DNA of 64,000 nt from Pseudomonas fluorescens (GCF_900215245.1 NZ_LT907842.1:4650001-4714000); one strand, 5' to 3'. Shown: positions 11,250-20,852, numbered from the stretch's first letter. Notes: a model not told the origin generated them from the letters alone. Numbers and translations are program-made.

Positions 11250-11876
11250 ATGTTTAAGGCGTTAGTTGTGGACGATCATCCTTTTATTCGCTCTTCGGTC
11301 AAAATGCTGCTCAAGCAAGAGCATTTCGACGTCGTTGCCGAAGCCGATAACGGGGCAGACGCGGTGCAGATGGCGCGCGAGCATGAACCCGACCTGATCG
11401 TGCTGGATATCGCCATGCCCAAGTTGGACGGCCTGGAGGTCATCGCGCGAATCTGTGCACTGGACCTCAAGTGCAAGATCCTGGTGCTGACTTCTCAATC
11501 GCCACTGTTCTACTCGATGCGTTGCATGAAGGCCGGTGCCGCCGGCTATATCTCCAAGACCAATGACCTGGACGAACTGATTAAAGCGATCAAGGCGGTG
11601 ATGGGCGGATACACCTTCTTTCCGAACCTGGCCAACAGTTCGGTGCGCCGCAGTGATGTCGAAACCACCGACCTGGAGTTGATCCAGAGCCTCTCCGATC
11701 GTGAACTGACGATTTTGCAACAGTTGTCCCAAGGGTTGAGCAACAAGGAGATCGGTGACGCCATGCTGCTCAGTAACAAGACCGTCAGCACTTATAAAAC
11801 GCGCTTGATCGAAAAGCTCAAGGTCAAGTCTGTGGTCTACCTCGCTGACTTTGCCAAACGTAATAACCTGATCTGA
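11250..11876 (+). CDS. NarL/FixJ-family response regulator (RocA1/BvgA/EvgA-like)
   Basis: This regulator has 208 residues. The receiver (1-120) has acidic residues D8 and D9, acceptor D53 (VLDIAMPKLDG) and the Lys in YISKTND. A LuxR-type helix-turn-helix follows at about 145-205 (LSDRELTILQQLSQGLSNKEIG). The start at 11250 follows GAGGTAG. Its stop overlaps the start of the hybrid kinase by one base, so the two are co-translated and are very likely cognate partners. Pseudomonas relatives (RocA1, RcsB of the pvr/rcs locus) control cup fimbrial operons, which fits the fimbrial genes downstream. It is the best candidate to bind the palindromes at 9805 and 15595. Confidence 0.88.
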   Translation: MFKALVVDDHPFIRSSVKMLLKQEHFDVVAEADNGADAVQMAREHEPDLIVLDIAMPKLDGLEVIARICALDLKCKILVLTSQSPLFYSMRCMKAGAAGYISKTNDLDELIKAIKAVMGGYTFFPNLANSSVRRSDVETTDLELIQSLSDRELTILQQLSQGLSNKEIGDAMLLSNKTVSTYKTRLIEKLKVKSVVYLADFAKRNNLI

Positions 11877-14800
11877 TGAGCCTTCTCTTGCGTAAGTGGA
11901 TGGTGCTACTGGTACTTGGCATGGCGCTCAACGGTGCTGCCCTGGCGGGCTCGCAGGTCGGCGCGTTCCAGGTGTTGGGGCGCTCCCATGTCGATGGTTA
12001 CCAGGCCGTGCTTACCGAGGCGGACTGGAGTTGGCTGCGCAGCAAGGATGTATTGGTCCTGGGCGACTCCAACCCGGATTATGCGCCGCTGGGCATGGTC
12101 AACAATGGCCGCGACTATGAAGGTATGACGGCCGATTACGCGCAGCTATTGAGTGAGTTATTGCGTGTTCGGGTAGAAGTGCGCCGGTATGCCTCGCGTG
12201 GCGAGGTGATCGACGGGCTCAAGCGGGGAGAGGTGGACTTTCTGGGCGTCGCCAACGGCTATGAGGCCGCCGATGCCGGGCTGTTGCTGTCGACGGCCTA
12301 CGCCGATGACCTGCCGGCGCTGGTGACACGCTTAGGCGACAGCCGTGCACTGTCGCCGGACCTGGCGGGCAAGAAAATCGCGATGCTGTATCACTACCTC
12401 TCACCCGAGGCGGTCAAGGCGTTTTACCCCAAGGCCACCTTGCAACTGTTTCCCTCGACCTTGAGTGCCATCGGTGCGGTGGCCTTCGGCAGCGCCGACG
12501 TGTACCTGGGCGACGCGCTCAGCGCCAATTTTCTGATCAACAAGAATTACTTGAATAATGTGCAGTTGGCTGACTTCTCCCAAGTAGAAGCGAGCAACTT
12601 CTCGTTTGCCATGGCTCACGACAATGCGCGCCTGCAGCGCGTGCTTAATAGCGCGCTGGCGGCGATTCCGATCAGCGAACGCATGAATATCCAGCGGCGC
12701 TGGAGTGCCGGTGGCAGCAGTATCCCCGGGCGTACGGCATTGCACTTCAGCGCCAGTGAGCAACGTTGGATGGATGCGCATCCGTCAGTGCGGGTGGCGG
12801 TTGACGACAGCTTCTTGCCGCTGTCGTTCTTCAATGAAGAGGGCGAGTTTCGCGGCATCAGTGCCGATGTGCTGGCCAAGGTGTCACTGCGCACCGGTTT
12901 GAAGTTCGACGTGGCGCGTGCGGTTTCAGTGGCCGATATGGTCGACAAAGTGCGTGCCAACAAGGCCGACCTGCTGATTACGCTGACGCCAAGTACGTCC
13001 CGCGAGGGCGTGCTGCACTTTACCCGGCCTTACCTGAATACCCCGTATGTGTTGGTCAGCCGCACCCAACCCAACAGCCCAAGCACCCTGGATGAGATGG
13101 CGGGCAAACGGCTGGCATTGATACACGGTAATCCGATACGCGACCTGGTGATCGAGCAGTACCCACGGATTGAGCTGGTGGAGGGGCGTAACGCCCAGGA
13201 AGTGATGGCGCTGGTGGCCGATGGCAAGGCGGATGCGGCGGTCAATTCGTTGATCATCGCCCGCTACATGATCGCGCGTGAGTACCGGGAGCAGCTACGC
13301 ATCACCAGCACCGTGGGCACGCAACTGGCGCGCACGGCATTTGCCACTTCCAGGGGTTCCCTTGAGCTGTATTCGATCCTGGAAAAAGCGTTGCTGAGCA
13401 TCCCGCCCGAAGAGCTGGACGAAGTCACTAACCGCTGGCGCAGCGACATTGCCGTGGATGACAGTTACTGGCTGCGCAACCGCACGGTGATCATTCAGGG
13501 CTTTGCCCTGGCAAGCGTGCTGTTGCTGGTGGCAATGCTGTGGATTGCTTACCTGCGCAGGCTGATGCGCACGCGCAGGCAGGCCGAGATTGCCCTGAAT
13601 GATCAATTGGAGTTCATGCGCGTGCTGATCGATGGCACGCCGCACCCCATCTATGTGCGTGATCGCCAAGGGCGGTTGGTGGTGTGCAACAGCGGCTACC
13701 TGAGCGTGTTTGGCGTCGAACGCGAAGCCGTCATCGGCAAGACTGTGATGGATGGTGTACTCAGTAACCCCAGCGAGGCCGCCAGCTACCACGAGGACTA
13801 TTTACAGGCGATGGAAGAAGGGGTTCCGCGTGTGCAGGACCGTTGCCTGACGATGGGCACGGGCCAGGTCCTGATGATCTACCACTGGATGTTGCCGTAC
13901 CGAGGCAGCGACGGTGAAGTCAATGGCATGATCGGCGGCTGGATCGATATCAGCGAACGCCAGCACCTGTTGGAGGCCTTGCGTGAGGCCAAGGACCATG
14001 CCGACGATGCCAGTCGCGCCAAAACCACCTTCCTGGCGACCATGAGCCACGAAATCCGCACACCGATGAATGCGATCATCGGCATGTTGGAGCTGGCGCA
14101 GAAAAAAGCTGATCAAGGTTACATGGACCGAGCCTCCATCGAGGTGGCCTCCAATGCCGCCCACGGGCTGCTGGACCTGATCGGTGACATCCTCGACATC
14201 GCACGCATCGAGTCCGGGCGCCTGTCCCTGGCGCCGGAGCGGGCCAATCTGCTGGCGCTGGTCGAGTCAGTGGCGCGCATCTTCGAGGGCTTGGCGCGGC
14301 AGAAGCAACTGCGGCTGATCCTTGATCTGGACGCCACGCTCAACTGCCAGGTCCTGGTCGACCCTCTGCGCTTCAAGCAGGTTGTCTCCAACTTGCTGAG
14401 TAACGCCATCAAGTTCACCGCCGTGGGCCAAGTTCGATTAAGCGTCAGCGCCGAGCTTAGCCGCAATGATGAGCGGCTGGCGCTTTGCTTGAGGGTCGAG
14501 GACAGCGGCAGTGGCATTTCCGTTGACGACCAACAACGCTTGTTCAACCCGTTCAGCCAGGCCAGCAACCACGGGCAGGCGGCTCGCAGTGGCTCGGGCC
14601 TGGGGCTGATGATCAGCCGTACGCTGTGCGAGATGATGGGCGGCACCCTGACCTTGAGCAGCGTGTTAGGGCAAGGCACCCAAGTGGAGGTCCGTCTCGC
14701 TTTGCCCACCTTGCTGCCGGTTGACGAGCCTGAGCCATCCTCAGTGGTGGTGACTCAAGCCGCCCAGGTATTGCATGTATTGGTGATCGACGATTACCCG

Positions 14801-15517
14801 GCCAATCGCTTGTTGCTGACCCAGCAACTGAGCTTTCTCGGGCACCGGGTAAGCGACGCCGCAGACGGTGCCCATGGCCTGCGCGCCTGGCGCAATCAGC
14901 ATTTCGATGTGGTGATTACCGACTGCAGCATGCCGATCATGAATGGCTATGAACTGGCCCGCGCCATCCGCGATGAAGAGCGCAGCAGGGGGCTTGCACC
15001 CGGGATGATCCTCGGTTTGACCGCCAACGCCCAACCTGAAGAGAAGGACCGCTGCCTGCAGGCGGGCATGGATGACTGCCTCTTCAAGCCCATCAGCCTC
15101 AATGACCTCAATGCCCGATTGGCGTCCCTGGTATCTGCTGGCGCGGTCGCTCCCCTGGCGCAAGAACCGCCGCTACCGAGCATCGACGGCATCGACTTGA
15201 CCAGCCTGATCCACCTGAGCCGTGGTGATGACGCTGCTATCAAAAGCCTGCTGCAGGACCTGGCAACCAGCAATGCACAGGACATGGCGCAACTGATCCG
15301 GTTGTTTACCCAGCATGACCTGAGCGGTCTCAGTGATTTGGCGCATCGCGTCAAGGGCGGTGCGAGGATCATCCAGGCGCATGCCTTGATCGAATGTTGC
15401 GAGGCGCTGGAGGCTGGCTGCAAAGGGTTGAACTCGGCAGTGCTGACTGACGCGGTCGATGCGCTGCAGCAAGCCATGGAACAGCTGGGGCAGCGCCTGG
15501 AGATCTTCTTGGCCTGA
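11876..15517 (+). CDS. BvgS/RocS1-like hybrid sensor histidine kinase
   Basis: This inner-membrane phosphorelay kinase has 1213 residues. In order: signal segment (1-24), two periplasmic SBP_bac_3 Venus-flytrap domains (about 50-275 and 290-525), membrane helix (about 538-562), PAS (about 580-700), dimerisation/phosphoacceptor domain with H725 (ATMSHEIRTPMN), ATPase domain (SNLLSNAIKFT, EDSGSGIS, SGSGLGLMIS), receiver with D1016 (VITDCSMPIMNG), and a C-terminal Hpt with H1157 (AHRVKGGA). The arrangement is that of BvgS, EvgS and RocS1. All phosphotransfer residues are present. It should pass phosphate to the adjacent NarL-type regulator and perhaps to the intact RocR-like protein at 20951. 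A terminator follows. Confidence 0.92.
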   Translation: MSLLLRKWMVLLVLGMALNGAALAGSQVGAFQVLGRSHVDGYQAVLTEADWSWLRSKDVLVLGDSNPDYAPLGMVNNGRDYEGMTADYAQLLSELLRVRVEVRRYASRGEVIDGLKRGEVDFLGVANGYEAADAGLLLSTAYADDLPALVTRLGDSRALSPDLAGKKIAMLYHYLSPEAVKAFYPKATLQLFPSTLSAIGAVAFGSADVYLGDALSANFLINKNYLNNVQLADFSQVEASNFSFAMAHDNARLQRVLNSALAAIPISERMNIQRRWSAGGSSIPGRTALHFSASEQRWMDAHPSVRVAVDDSFLPLSFFNEEGEFRGISADVLAKVSLRTGLKFDVARAVSVADMVDKVRANKADLLITLTPSTSREGVLHFTRPYLNTPYVLVSRTQPNSPSTLDEMAGKRLALIHGNPIRDLVIEQYPRIELVEGRNAQEVMALVADGKADAAVNSLIIARYMIAREYREQLRITSTVGTQLARTAFATSRGSLELYSILEKALLSIPPEELDEVTNRWRSDIAVDDSYWLRNRTVIIQGFALASVLLLVAMLWIAYLRRLMRTRRQAEIALNDQLEFMRVLIDGTPHPIYVRDRQGRLVVCNSGYLSVFGVEREAVIGKTVMDGVLSNPSEAASYHEDYLQAMEEGVPRVQDRCLTMGTGQVLMIYHWMLPYRGSDGEVNGMIGGWIDISERQHLLEALREAKDHADDASRAKTTFLATMSHEIRTPMNAIIGMLELAQKKADQGYMDRASIEVASNAAHGLLDLIGDILDIARIESGRLSLAPERANLLALVESVARIFEGLARQKQLRLILDLDATLNCQVLVDPLRFKQVVSNLLSNAIKFTAVGQVRLSVSAELSRNDERLALCLRVEDSGSGISVDDQQRLFNPFSQASNHGQAARSGSGLGLMISRTLCEMMGGTLTLSSVLGQGTQVEVRLALPTLLPVDEPEPSSVVVTQAAQVLHVLVIDDYPANRLLLTQQLSFLGHRVSDAADGAHGLRAWRNQHFDVVITDCSMPIMNGYELARAIRDEERSRGLAPGMILGLTANAQPEEKDRCLQAGMDDCLFKPISLNDLNARLASLVSAGAVAPLAQEPPLPSIDGIDLTSLIHLSRGDDAAIKSLLQDLATSNAQDMAQLIRLFTQHDLSGLSDLAHRVKGGARIIQAHALIECCEALEAGCKGLNSAVLTDAVDALQQAMEQLGQRLEIFLA

Positions 15518-15532
15518 TCGCACTGCACCGTG

Positions 15533-15562
15533 AAAAAGCCGCCGCCACGCTGCGGCTTTTTT
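15533..15562 (+). terminator. Rho-independent terminator after the hybrid kinase gene
   Basis: AAAAAGCCGC and GCGGCTTTTT pair as a 10-bp stem around a 9-nt loop, with a T run on the right. It lies 15 nt after the kinase stop and separates the regulatory operon from the fimbrial operon. Confidence 0.88.
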
Positions 15563-15592
15563 ATTGGCCGCGCGTGGCAAGAGAAAAAATCC

Positions 15593-15610
15593 GCTAGGAA
15601 ATTTCCTACA
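15593..15610. promoter_or_regulatory. Palindromic operator candidate, copy 2 (upstream of fimbrial operon)
   Basis: This is an exact copy of the 18 bp at 9803-9820, including TAGGAAATTTCCTA at 15595-15608. It lies about 165 bp upstream of the major pilin start, between the kinase terminator and the pilin gene. Downstream, CGTGAG/CTCACG (15631-15652) could form a small leader hairpin. Having the same operator at both operons would let the encoded response regulator control its own operon and the fimbriae together. Confidence 0.7.
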
Positions 15611-15769
15611 AGGTGCGGGGATGGATACTACGTGAGTGGTCTGCTCCTCACGGGAAGATGTACCTGTCGCACAAGACATGTGTTGTGTTCGTTGCTCACC
15701 CGCTTCGGCGTTTGGCAGCCCAACAAGGCTTGGCGATGGTGTTCATAACCTTCCCTTTGGAGCTGTACC

Positions 15770-16312
15770 ATGAAAGTTCAAGCACTCACCCTCGCTGCCC
15801 TGTTTTGCGCAACCGGCGCTCAGTTCGCCACTGCGGCCGATGGCACCATCAATTTTGCCGGCGAGTTGGTCAGCCAGACCTGCACCATCTCTGTTGGTGG
15901 TGTGGTCAGCCCAGCGGTCGCCACCGTCACGCTGCCGACCATTTCCAACAGCCTGCTCGACGTCGCCGGCAAGACCGAAGGCCGTACAGGCTTTGACGTC
16001 ACCCTGAGCGGTTGCACGGGCACGGCAACCACCGCCGCCGCGTTCTTCAACTCCGGCGCCACCGTCGACCCCGCCACCGGTAACCTGAACAACACCACCG
16101 GTACCGCCTCGCTGGTGCAGTTGCAGCTGATCGACGCCGTGAACGGCAACGTCATTCAGGCGGGCAACACCAACCAGAAAACCAACACCTCGCGTAACAC
16201 CCTGGCTTCCGGCGGTGTGCGTATGGATTACGCCGTGCAGTACTACGCAACCGGCGCCGCCACCCCTGGCACCGTGCTCAGCTCTGTGACCTACAACATC
16301 GACTACAAGTAA
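15770..16312 (+). CDS. Type 1-like fimbrial major subunit
   Basis: This secreted pilin has 180 residues. The signal peptide ends FATA near residue 23 (before ADGTINFAGELV). The conserved pair of cysteines (LVSQTCTISVGG and TLSGCTGTAT) and the C-terminal beta strand (SVTYNIDYK) are typical of chaperone-usher pilins. The gene starts after GGAG and is first in a chaperone-usher operon. Threonine, alanine and asparagine are abundant, as in abundant pilins. A strong hairpin after its stop may favour high expression relative to chaperone and usher. Confidence 0.9.
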   Translation: MKVQALTLAALFCATGAQFATAADGTINFAGELVSQTCTISVGGVVSPAVATVTLPTISNSLLDVAGKTEGRTGFDVTLSGCTGTATTAAAFFNSGATVDPATGNLNNTTGTASLVQLQLIDAVNGNVIQAGNTNQKTNTSRNTLASGGVRMDYAVQYYATGAATPGTVLSSVTYNIDYK

Positions 16313-16321
16313 GTCGCTTGC

Positions 16322-16353
16322 ACATCAGTGCGCCGTGACCGGCGCACTGATGT
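16322..16353. other. Intercistronic perfect hairpin between pilin and chaperone genes
   Basis: ACATCAGTGCGCCG, loop TGAC, then CGGCGCACTGATGT gives a perfect 14-bp stem starting 10 nt after the pilin stop. No T run follows, so it is not a standard terminator. It lies just upstream of the chaperone ribosome binding site (GGAGGAGG). It could protect the pilin mRNA 3' end or partly block read-through. Confidence 0.75.
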
Positions 16354-16372
16354 AGGGCGGAGGAGGTGTCTT

Positions 16373-17113
16373 ATGTCTTGCGTGAAGAAAGTTCGGTTTG
16401 GGGCCTGGTTGATCCTGGCTTCGCTGGTCTGTTCCCAGGCCATGGCCGGTGTGGTGATCACCGGGACTCGCCTGGTGTACCCGGCCAGTCAGAAAGAAAT
16501 CACCGTAAAGCTCAACAATAACGGCTCGAAACCTGCGTTGGTGCAAGCCTGGGTCGACACCGGGGATGTGCAGTCCAGCCCCACCAGTTCCAAGGCGCCG
16601 TTTTTGCTCTCGCCGCCGGTCTCGCGAATTGACCCGAGCAAAGGCCAGAGCCTGCGCCTGATGTTCACGGGGGCGTCCTTGCCGGCCAATAAAGAGTCGG
16701 TGTTCTGGTTCAACATATTAGAGATCCCGCCCAAGGCCGAAGGCCCGGTGGAGATGAATGTGCTGCAAATGGCCTTCCGCTCCCGGATCAAGATTTTTTA
16801 CCGCCCCGACGGCCTGCCAGGTTCGCCCGGCGACGCGCCGCAACAGGTGCAATGGAAAGTGATTGCCGACGGTGCGGGTTATGCCTTGCAAGCGTTTAAC
16901 CCAACGGTCTACCACGTGTCTTTGGCGGAATTGACCCTGGTCGCGGGCACCCAGCGTTACGAGGGTGACGGCGGCATGGTCGGCCCCGGTGAAAGCACGG
17001 TGTTCGCCTTGCCGACTCTCAAGTCTCAGCCAGGCGCTTCGGCACAGGTCGAGTTCAACGCCATCAACGATTACGGCGCTTTAGTGCCGACCAAGCAGCC
17101 GCTGAAGCCCTGA
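16373..17113 (+). CDS. Fimbrial periplasmic chaperone (PapD/FimC-like)
   Basis: This periplasmic chaperone (246 residues) folds pilins and delivers them to the usher. The signal peptide ends SQAMA near residue 25. The G1 strand region (RIDPSKGQSLRLMFTG) and FWFNILEIPPK are hallmarks of the PapD N-terminal domain. The second domain starts around residue 145. The ATG at 16373 follows a strong GGAGGAGG site; an open frame reaches back to 16328 but runs through the hairpin. It lies between the pilin and the usher. Confidence 0.92.
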   Translation: MSCVKKVRFGAWLILASLVCSQAMAGVVITGTRLVYPASQKEITVKLNNNGSKPALVQAWVDTGDVQSSPTSSKAPFLLSPPVSRIDPSKGQSLRLMFTGASLPANKESVFWFNILEIPPKAEGPVEMNVLQMAFRSRIKIFYRPDGLPGSPGDAPQQVQWKVIADGAGYALQAFNPTVYHVSLAELTLVAGTQRYEGDGGMVGPGESTVFALPTLKSQPGASAQVEFNAINDYGALVPTKQPLKP

Positions 17114-17147
17114 TCGTTACGCGATCGTTCCCGCGCACGAGTACCTT

Positions 17148-19745
17148 ATGACGACTATTCCACGCCTGGGCAATTGCCCGCAGGTGCAACCTCGCTTTGC
17201 CCTCAATCCAGTGACTGCAATGCTGATCAAGGCCCTGGCACTGTTGCCGGGCGTGATGACCGTGCAAGGGGCATGGGCCGAAGACGTGCAGTTCAACGAT
17301 GCCTTTTTGCCTGAAGACTCCCGCAGCCTGGACCTTGCACCCTACGAGAAAGGTAACCCGGTACTGCCCGGCGAATACCGGGCAGACATGGCGATTAACG
17401 GCAAGCTCGTCACCCGTCAGGATATTCGTATTAATGCGGCTGAGGACGGGAGCAACCCGGTGGTCTGTTTCAACCAGAGCATGTTGGAACTGCTCGGTGT
17501 GGATATGCACAAGCTGTCGCCTGAAGCCTTGGCGAGCCTCGAAAGCGGGGCGCCGTGCCTGGGCATCGGCCAGTTGATCGAAGGCGCCACGGCCAGTTTT
17601 TCGCCGTCCACCCAGTTACTCGACATCAGTGTTCCGCAAATCGCCCTGCGCCGTGATGCCAGGGGCTATGTCAGCCCGGAGCTGTGGGACCGTGGCGTCA
17701 CTGCCGGCACCCTGAGCTACACCTTCAACGGCAGCCACAACAGAACCGACTTCGGTAACTACGATTCGGCTTACCTGGGGCTGAACGCGGGCTTGAACCT
17801 CGGCGACTGGCGCTTGCGCCATAACGGCTCGATGAGCTGGCAAAAGGAAACGGGGCAAAACTACCAGACCCTCAATACCTACGCGCAGCGTGACGTCACC
17901 AGCTTGCGCAGCCAACTGACCGTGGGCGAGTCCAACACCAGTGGCGAGATCTTCGACACCCTGGCGTATCGCGGTGTGCAGCTGGGTACCGACGATCGCA
18001 TGTTGCCTGAATCCCAGCGCGGTTATGCGCCGGTGATTCGCGGTATTGCCCGCACCGGTGCACGAGTAGCAGTCCGCCAGGCCGGTAATCTGCTCTACGA
18101 AACCAGCGTGGCGCCGGGCGCCTTTGTGATTGATGACCTGTATTCCACCGGCTACGGCGGCGACCTCGACGTCACCGTCTATGAGGCGGATGGCAGTGAG
18201 CAGCGCTTTATCGTGCCTTACGCCGCCGCGGCACAACTGTTGCGCTCTGGCACTTCACGCTACAGCGTCACGGCCGGTGAGACCCGCAACAACTTCACCT
18301 CGCGCCAGGCCAGGTTGGCGCAGGGCACCTATCAGTTGGGGTTGAGCAATATCTTCACTGGCTACACCGGCGCACAAGGCAGCGACGATTACCGCTCGCT
18401 GCTGGGCGGCCTGGCATTCAGTACGCCGATCGGCGCGATGGCGATCGACGTCACCCAGGCCCAGACCCAGTTCAAAAGCGGCCAGGACAGCGGTCAAAGT
18501 GTGCGCATGAGCTACAGCAAAAATATTATCAGCACCGGCAGTAACTTTGCCGTGGCCGCCACACGGTTTTCCACGGAAAAGTACCTGGACTTCAGCAATG
18601 CCACGTTACTGCTGGATGCAGAGCGTAATGGGATCGACACCAGCGCTTACGGCCGCCCACGCAGCCGGATGTCCCTGACCGCCAACCAGAGCCTTGGGCC
18701 CTGGGGCCAGGTGGCGTTCAGTGGTTTCTCGCAAGACTACTGGAATCAGCCGGGGCGGGATGTGCAGTACCAGTTCAGCTACAACAAGCAGGTTGGGCGT
18801 GTCAGCTATGGCGTGAGTGCCAACCGCAGTCGGGTCGGCTTGGGGGAGATGGATAACAGCCTGCTGTTCACGATGAGCATGCCGTTGGCGTTTGGCGCCT
18901 CGACCAACCAGCCACAGTTGTCGACGCGCTTAATGCGCGATACCAATAGCCAGTACAGCGAACAAGCCACCCTCAGTGGCACCGCCGGCGAGGATCGCCA
19001 GTACAGCTACAGCCTGACCGGTGGCCACGAAGGTGCCACGCGTTCCAACAGTACCTCGGTCAATGGTCAGTACACCGGTTCCAAAGCCTTGGTCGGCGCG
19101 ACAGTCAGCCGTGGCGAGGGTTATGACAGCCTGTCCGTGAATGCCAGTGGCAGTGTGGTCGCGCACCCGAATGGGGTGACGTTCACGCCGTATCGCGGCG
19201 AGACCTTGGCGGTGATTACGGCCGAGGGTGCTGAAGGGGCCAAAGTGGTCGGCTTTCCTGGCCTCAAGCTCGATGGCCGTGGCAATGCCGTGGTGCCGTA
19301 CTTGCGCCCTTATGAGTTGAACGAAGTGGCCATTGACCCGTTAGGCACTTCGTTGAACGTCGAGCTCAATGAAACCAGCCAACAAGTGGCGCCGCGCGCC
19401 GGTGCGGTGGTCGCCCTCAAGTACGGCACTCGCAATGGCCAGGCGCTTTTACTCAACGTGACCCTCGGCGATGGCAGCCCATTGCCGTTTGGTGCCAGCG
19501 TGATGGATGACCGAGGGGTGTCGGTGGGCGTGGTCGGGCAGGGCGGTCAGTTGTATGCCCGCGTCAAGGAAGGCGCCCGCCGACTCTTGATCAACTGGGG
19601 TAACCAGGCCGGTCAGCAGTGCGCATTGCCATTGCCACCCGGTATCAGCGACGGCAAGCAACTGCACCAGGTGGATGCCGTGTGTTCGGCGGTTCAGTCA
19701 GATAATCGCGTTGCTTCTGTGAGCAGTGCAGGAGAGAAAAAGTGA
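17148..19745 (+). CDS. Fimbrial outer-membrane usher (FimD/PapC-like)
   Basis: This outer-membrane pore (865 residues) secretes and assembles pilins. After a long signal region ending at about residue 44 (VQGAWA) comes the usher N-domain (VQFNDAFLPED, LPGEYRADMAINGKLV). Next are the beta barrel with plug, and two C-terminal domains ending with Cys (QQCALPLPPG). RGYAPVIRGIARTGARVAVRQ is the conserved pre-plug motif. Length is normal. Its stop overlaps the tip-subunit gene, indicating co-translation. Confidence 0.93.
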   Translation: MTTIPRLGNCPQVQPRFALNPVTAMLIKALALLPGVMTVQGAWAEDVQFNDAFLPEDSRSLDLAPYEKGNPVLPGEYRADMAINGKLVTRQDIRINAAEDGSNPVVCFNQSMLELLGVDMHKLSPEALASLESGAPCLGIGQLIEGATASFSPSTQLLDISVPQIALRRDARGYVSPELWDRGVTAGTLSYTFNGSHNRTDFGNYDSAYLGLNAGLNLGDWRLRHNGSMSWQKETGQNYQTLNTYAQRDVTSLRSQLTVGESNTSGEIFDTLAYRGVQLGTDDRMLPESQRGYAPVIRGIARTGARVAVRQAGNLLYETSVAPGAFVIDDLYSTGYGGDLDVTVYEADGSEQRFIVPYAAAAQLLRSGTSRYSVTAGETRNNFTSRQARLAQGTYQLGLSNIFTGYTGAQGSDDYRSLLGGLAFSTPIGAMAIDVTQAQTQFKSGQDSGQSVRMSYSKNIISTGSNFAVAATRFSTEKYLDFSNATLLLDAERNGIDTSAYGRPRSRMSLTANQSLGPWGQVAFSGFSQDYWNQPGRDVQYQFSYNKQVGRVSYGVSANRSRVGLGEMDNSLLFTMSMPLAFGASTNQPQLSTRLMRDTNSQYSEQATLSGTAGEDRQYSYSLTGGHEGATRSNSTSVNGQYTGSKALVGATVSRGEGYDSLSVNASGSVVAHPNGVTFTPYRGETLAVITAEGAEGAKVVGFPGLKLDGRGNAVVPYLRPYELNEVAIDPLGTSLNVELNETSQQVAPRAGAVVALKYGTRNGQALLLNVTLGDGSPLPFGASVMDDRGVSVGVVGQGGQLYARVKEGARRLLINWGNQAGQQCALPLPPGISDGKQLHQVDAVCSAVQSDNRVASVSSAGEKK

Positions 19746-20836
19746 TGATGTTCAAGCGTGTGGTCGCAGTAGCAGGTTTGTCCCTGGCAGCGGGTGTGGC
19801 GATGGCCGATTGCACCTACCTGGCCCCTACCAACGGCAGCATTGTGCGCACCCAGCCGTTGCTGGGTGGCAACCTGACGGTGGGCCGGGATGTGCCTTTG
19901 GGCGCCGAGATTTATCGGCAGACGTTCACGTTGGCGGGCGATTACGCGATCTCCTGTTCTGCTGGCCTCTATAACATTGAGACGCGACGCTTGTTGCCGG
20001 TTACACCGTTGCCGTTGTCCAGTTGGTCGGGGACGCCCTACGGGGGTCGCGTTTATCAGACCGGTGTGCCTGGAATCGGCGTGGCACTTTGGTACGCGGG
20101 CACCGCGCTGCCGTTCTCCAGCAGCATCACCAATTGTGGCAATGGAACCGCCGTGTGTAATTGGACCCTCACCGGCACGCTGTCCTTTGATATGTCGTTC
20201 ATCAAAATCGGCGACGTGTCCCCCGGGACTATTCAGGGCGCCTCCTTGCCGACCATGACCCAGTCTCGCGTCAGCAGTAACAACCTGGAGGTTCAACACG
20301 TCAACTTTTCCGGCAGCATCAACATCGTCTCGCGTACCTGCACCACACCGGATGTCAATGTGCCGATGGGCAGCCATATGCTCAGCGAGTTCTCCGGGCC
20401 TAACACCTTTACGCAGTGGAAGGACTTTTCTATCGCGCTGAACAATTGCCCGGCGTTCAACGGGTATTACCAGACGACGGGCCCGCGTTGGGCCAGCGAT
20501 GGCACCATCAGCAACCTCGACACGCGCAAGAATAACGTGCTGCAAGTACGCCTCGACCCGACGCGCACGCCGCTCAATACCACGCTGGGCATCCTGAGTC
20601 TCAACCCCAGTGCGCCGGGCGATGATCCTGCCGCGACGGGGGTGGGCGTGCAGGTGGCTGACAGTGCCGGGACTGCGCTGCCGCTCGCCAGCCTGCGCAC
20701 CAGTGGCATCACCACGCGCGCGGAGGAGGGTGCCAGTTACAGCATCCCGCTGAAGGCTCGGTACATTCAGACCGAAAGCAGCATCACCGCCGGCCCCGCG
20801 AATGCGACGGCCACATTCACTATCAATTACTACTGA
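19745..20836 (+). CDS. Fimbrial tip adhesin / minor subunit
   Basis: This secreted protein has about 363 residues, with a signal peptide ending GVAMA. The length implies two domains: an N-terminal receptor-binding domain with cysteine pairs (MADCTYLAPTNG, YAISCSAG, TNCGNGTAVCNW) and a C-terminal pilin domain. The pilin domain begins near VNFSGSINIVSRTC and ends in the donor-strand-type sequence ATFTINYY. This is the build of FimH/CupX tip adhesins. GTG (19742), ATG (19745) and ATG (19748) are all possible starts after AGGAG; the first ATG is chosen. It overlaps the usher stop. The receptor is unknown. Confidence 0.82.
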   Translation: MMFKRVVAVAGLSLAAGVAMADCTYLAPTNGSIVRTQPLLGGNLTVGRDVPLGAEIYRQTFTLAGDYAISCSAGLYNIETRRLLPVTPLPLSSWSGTPYGGRVYQTGVPGIGVALWYAGTALPFSSSITNCGNGTAVCNWTLTGTLSFDMSFIKIGDVSPGTIQGASLPTMTQSRVSSNNLEVQHVNFSGSINIVSRTCTTPDVNVPMGSHMLSEFSGPNTFTQWKDFSIALNNCPAFNGYYQTTGPRWASDGTISNLDTRKNNVLQVRLDPTRTPLNTTLGILSLNPSAPGDDPAATGVGVQVADSAGTALPLASLRTSGITTRAEEGASYSIPLKARYIQTESSITAGPANATATFTINYY

Positions 20837-20852
20837 GCCCCCTGCGGGAGGC

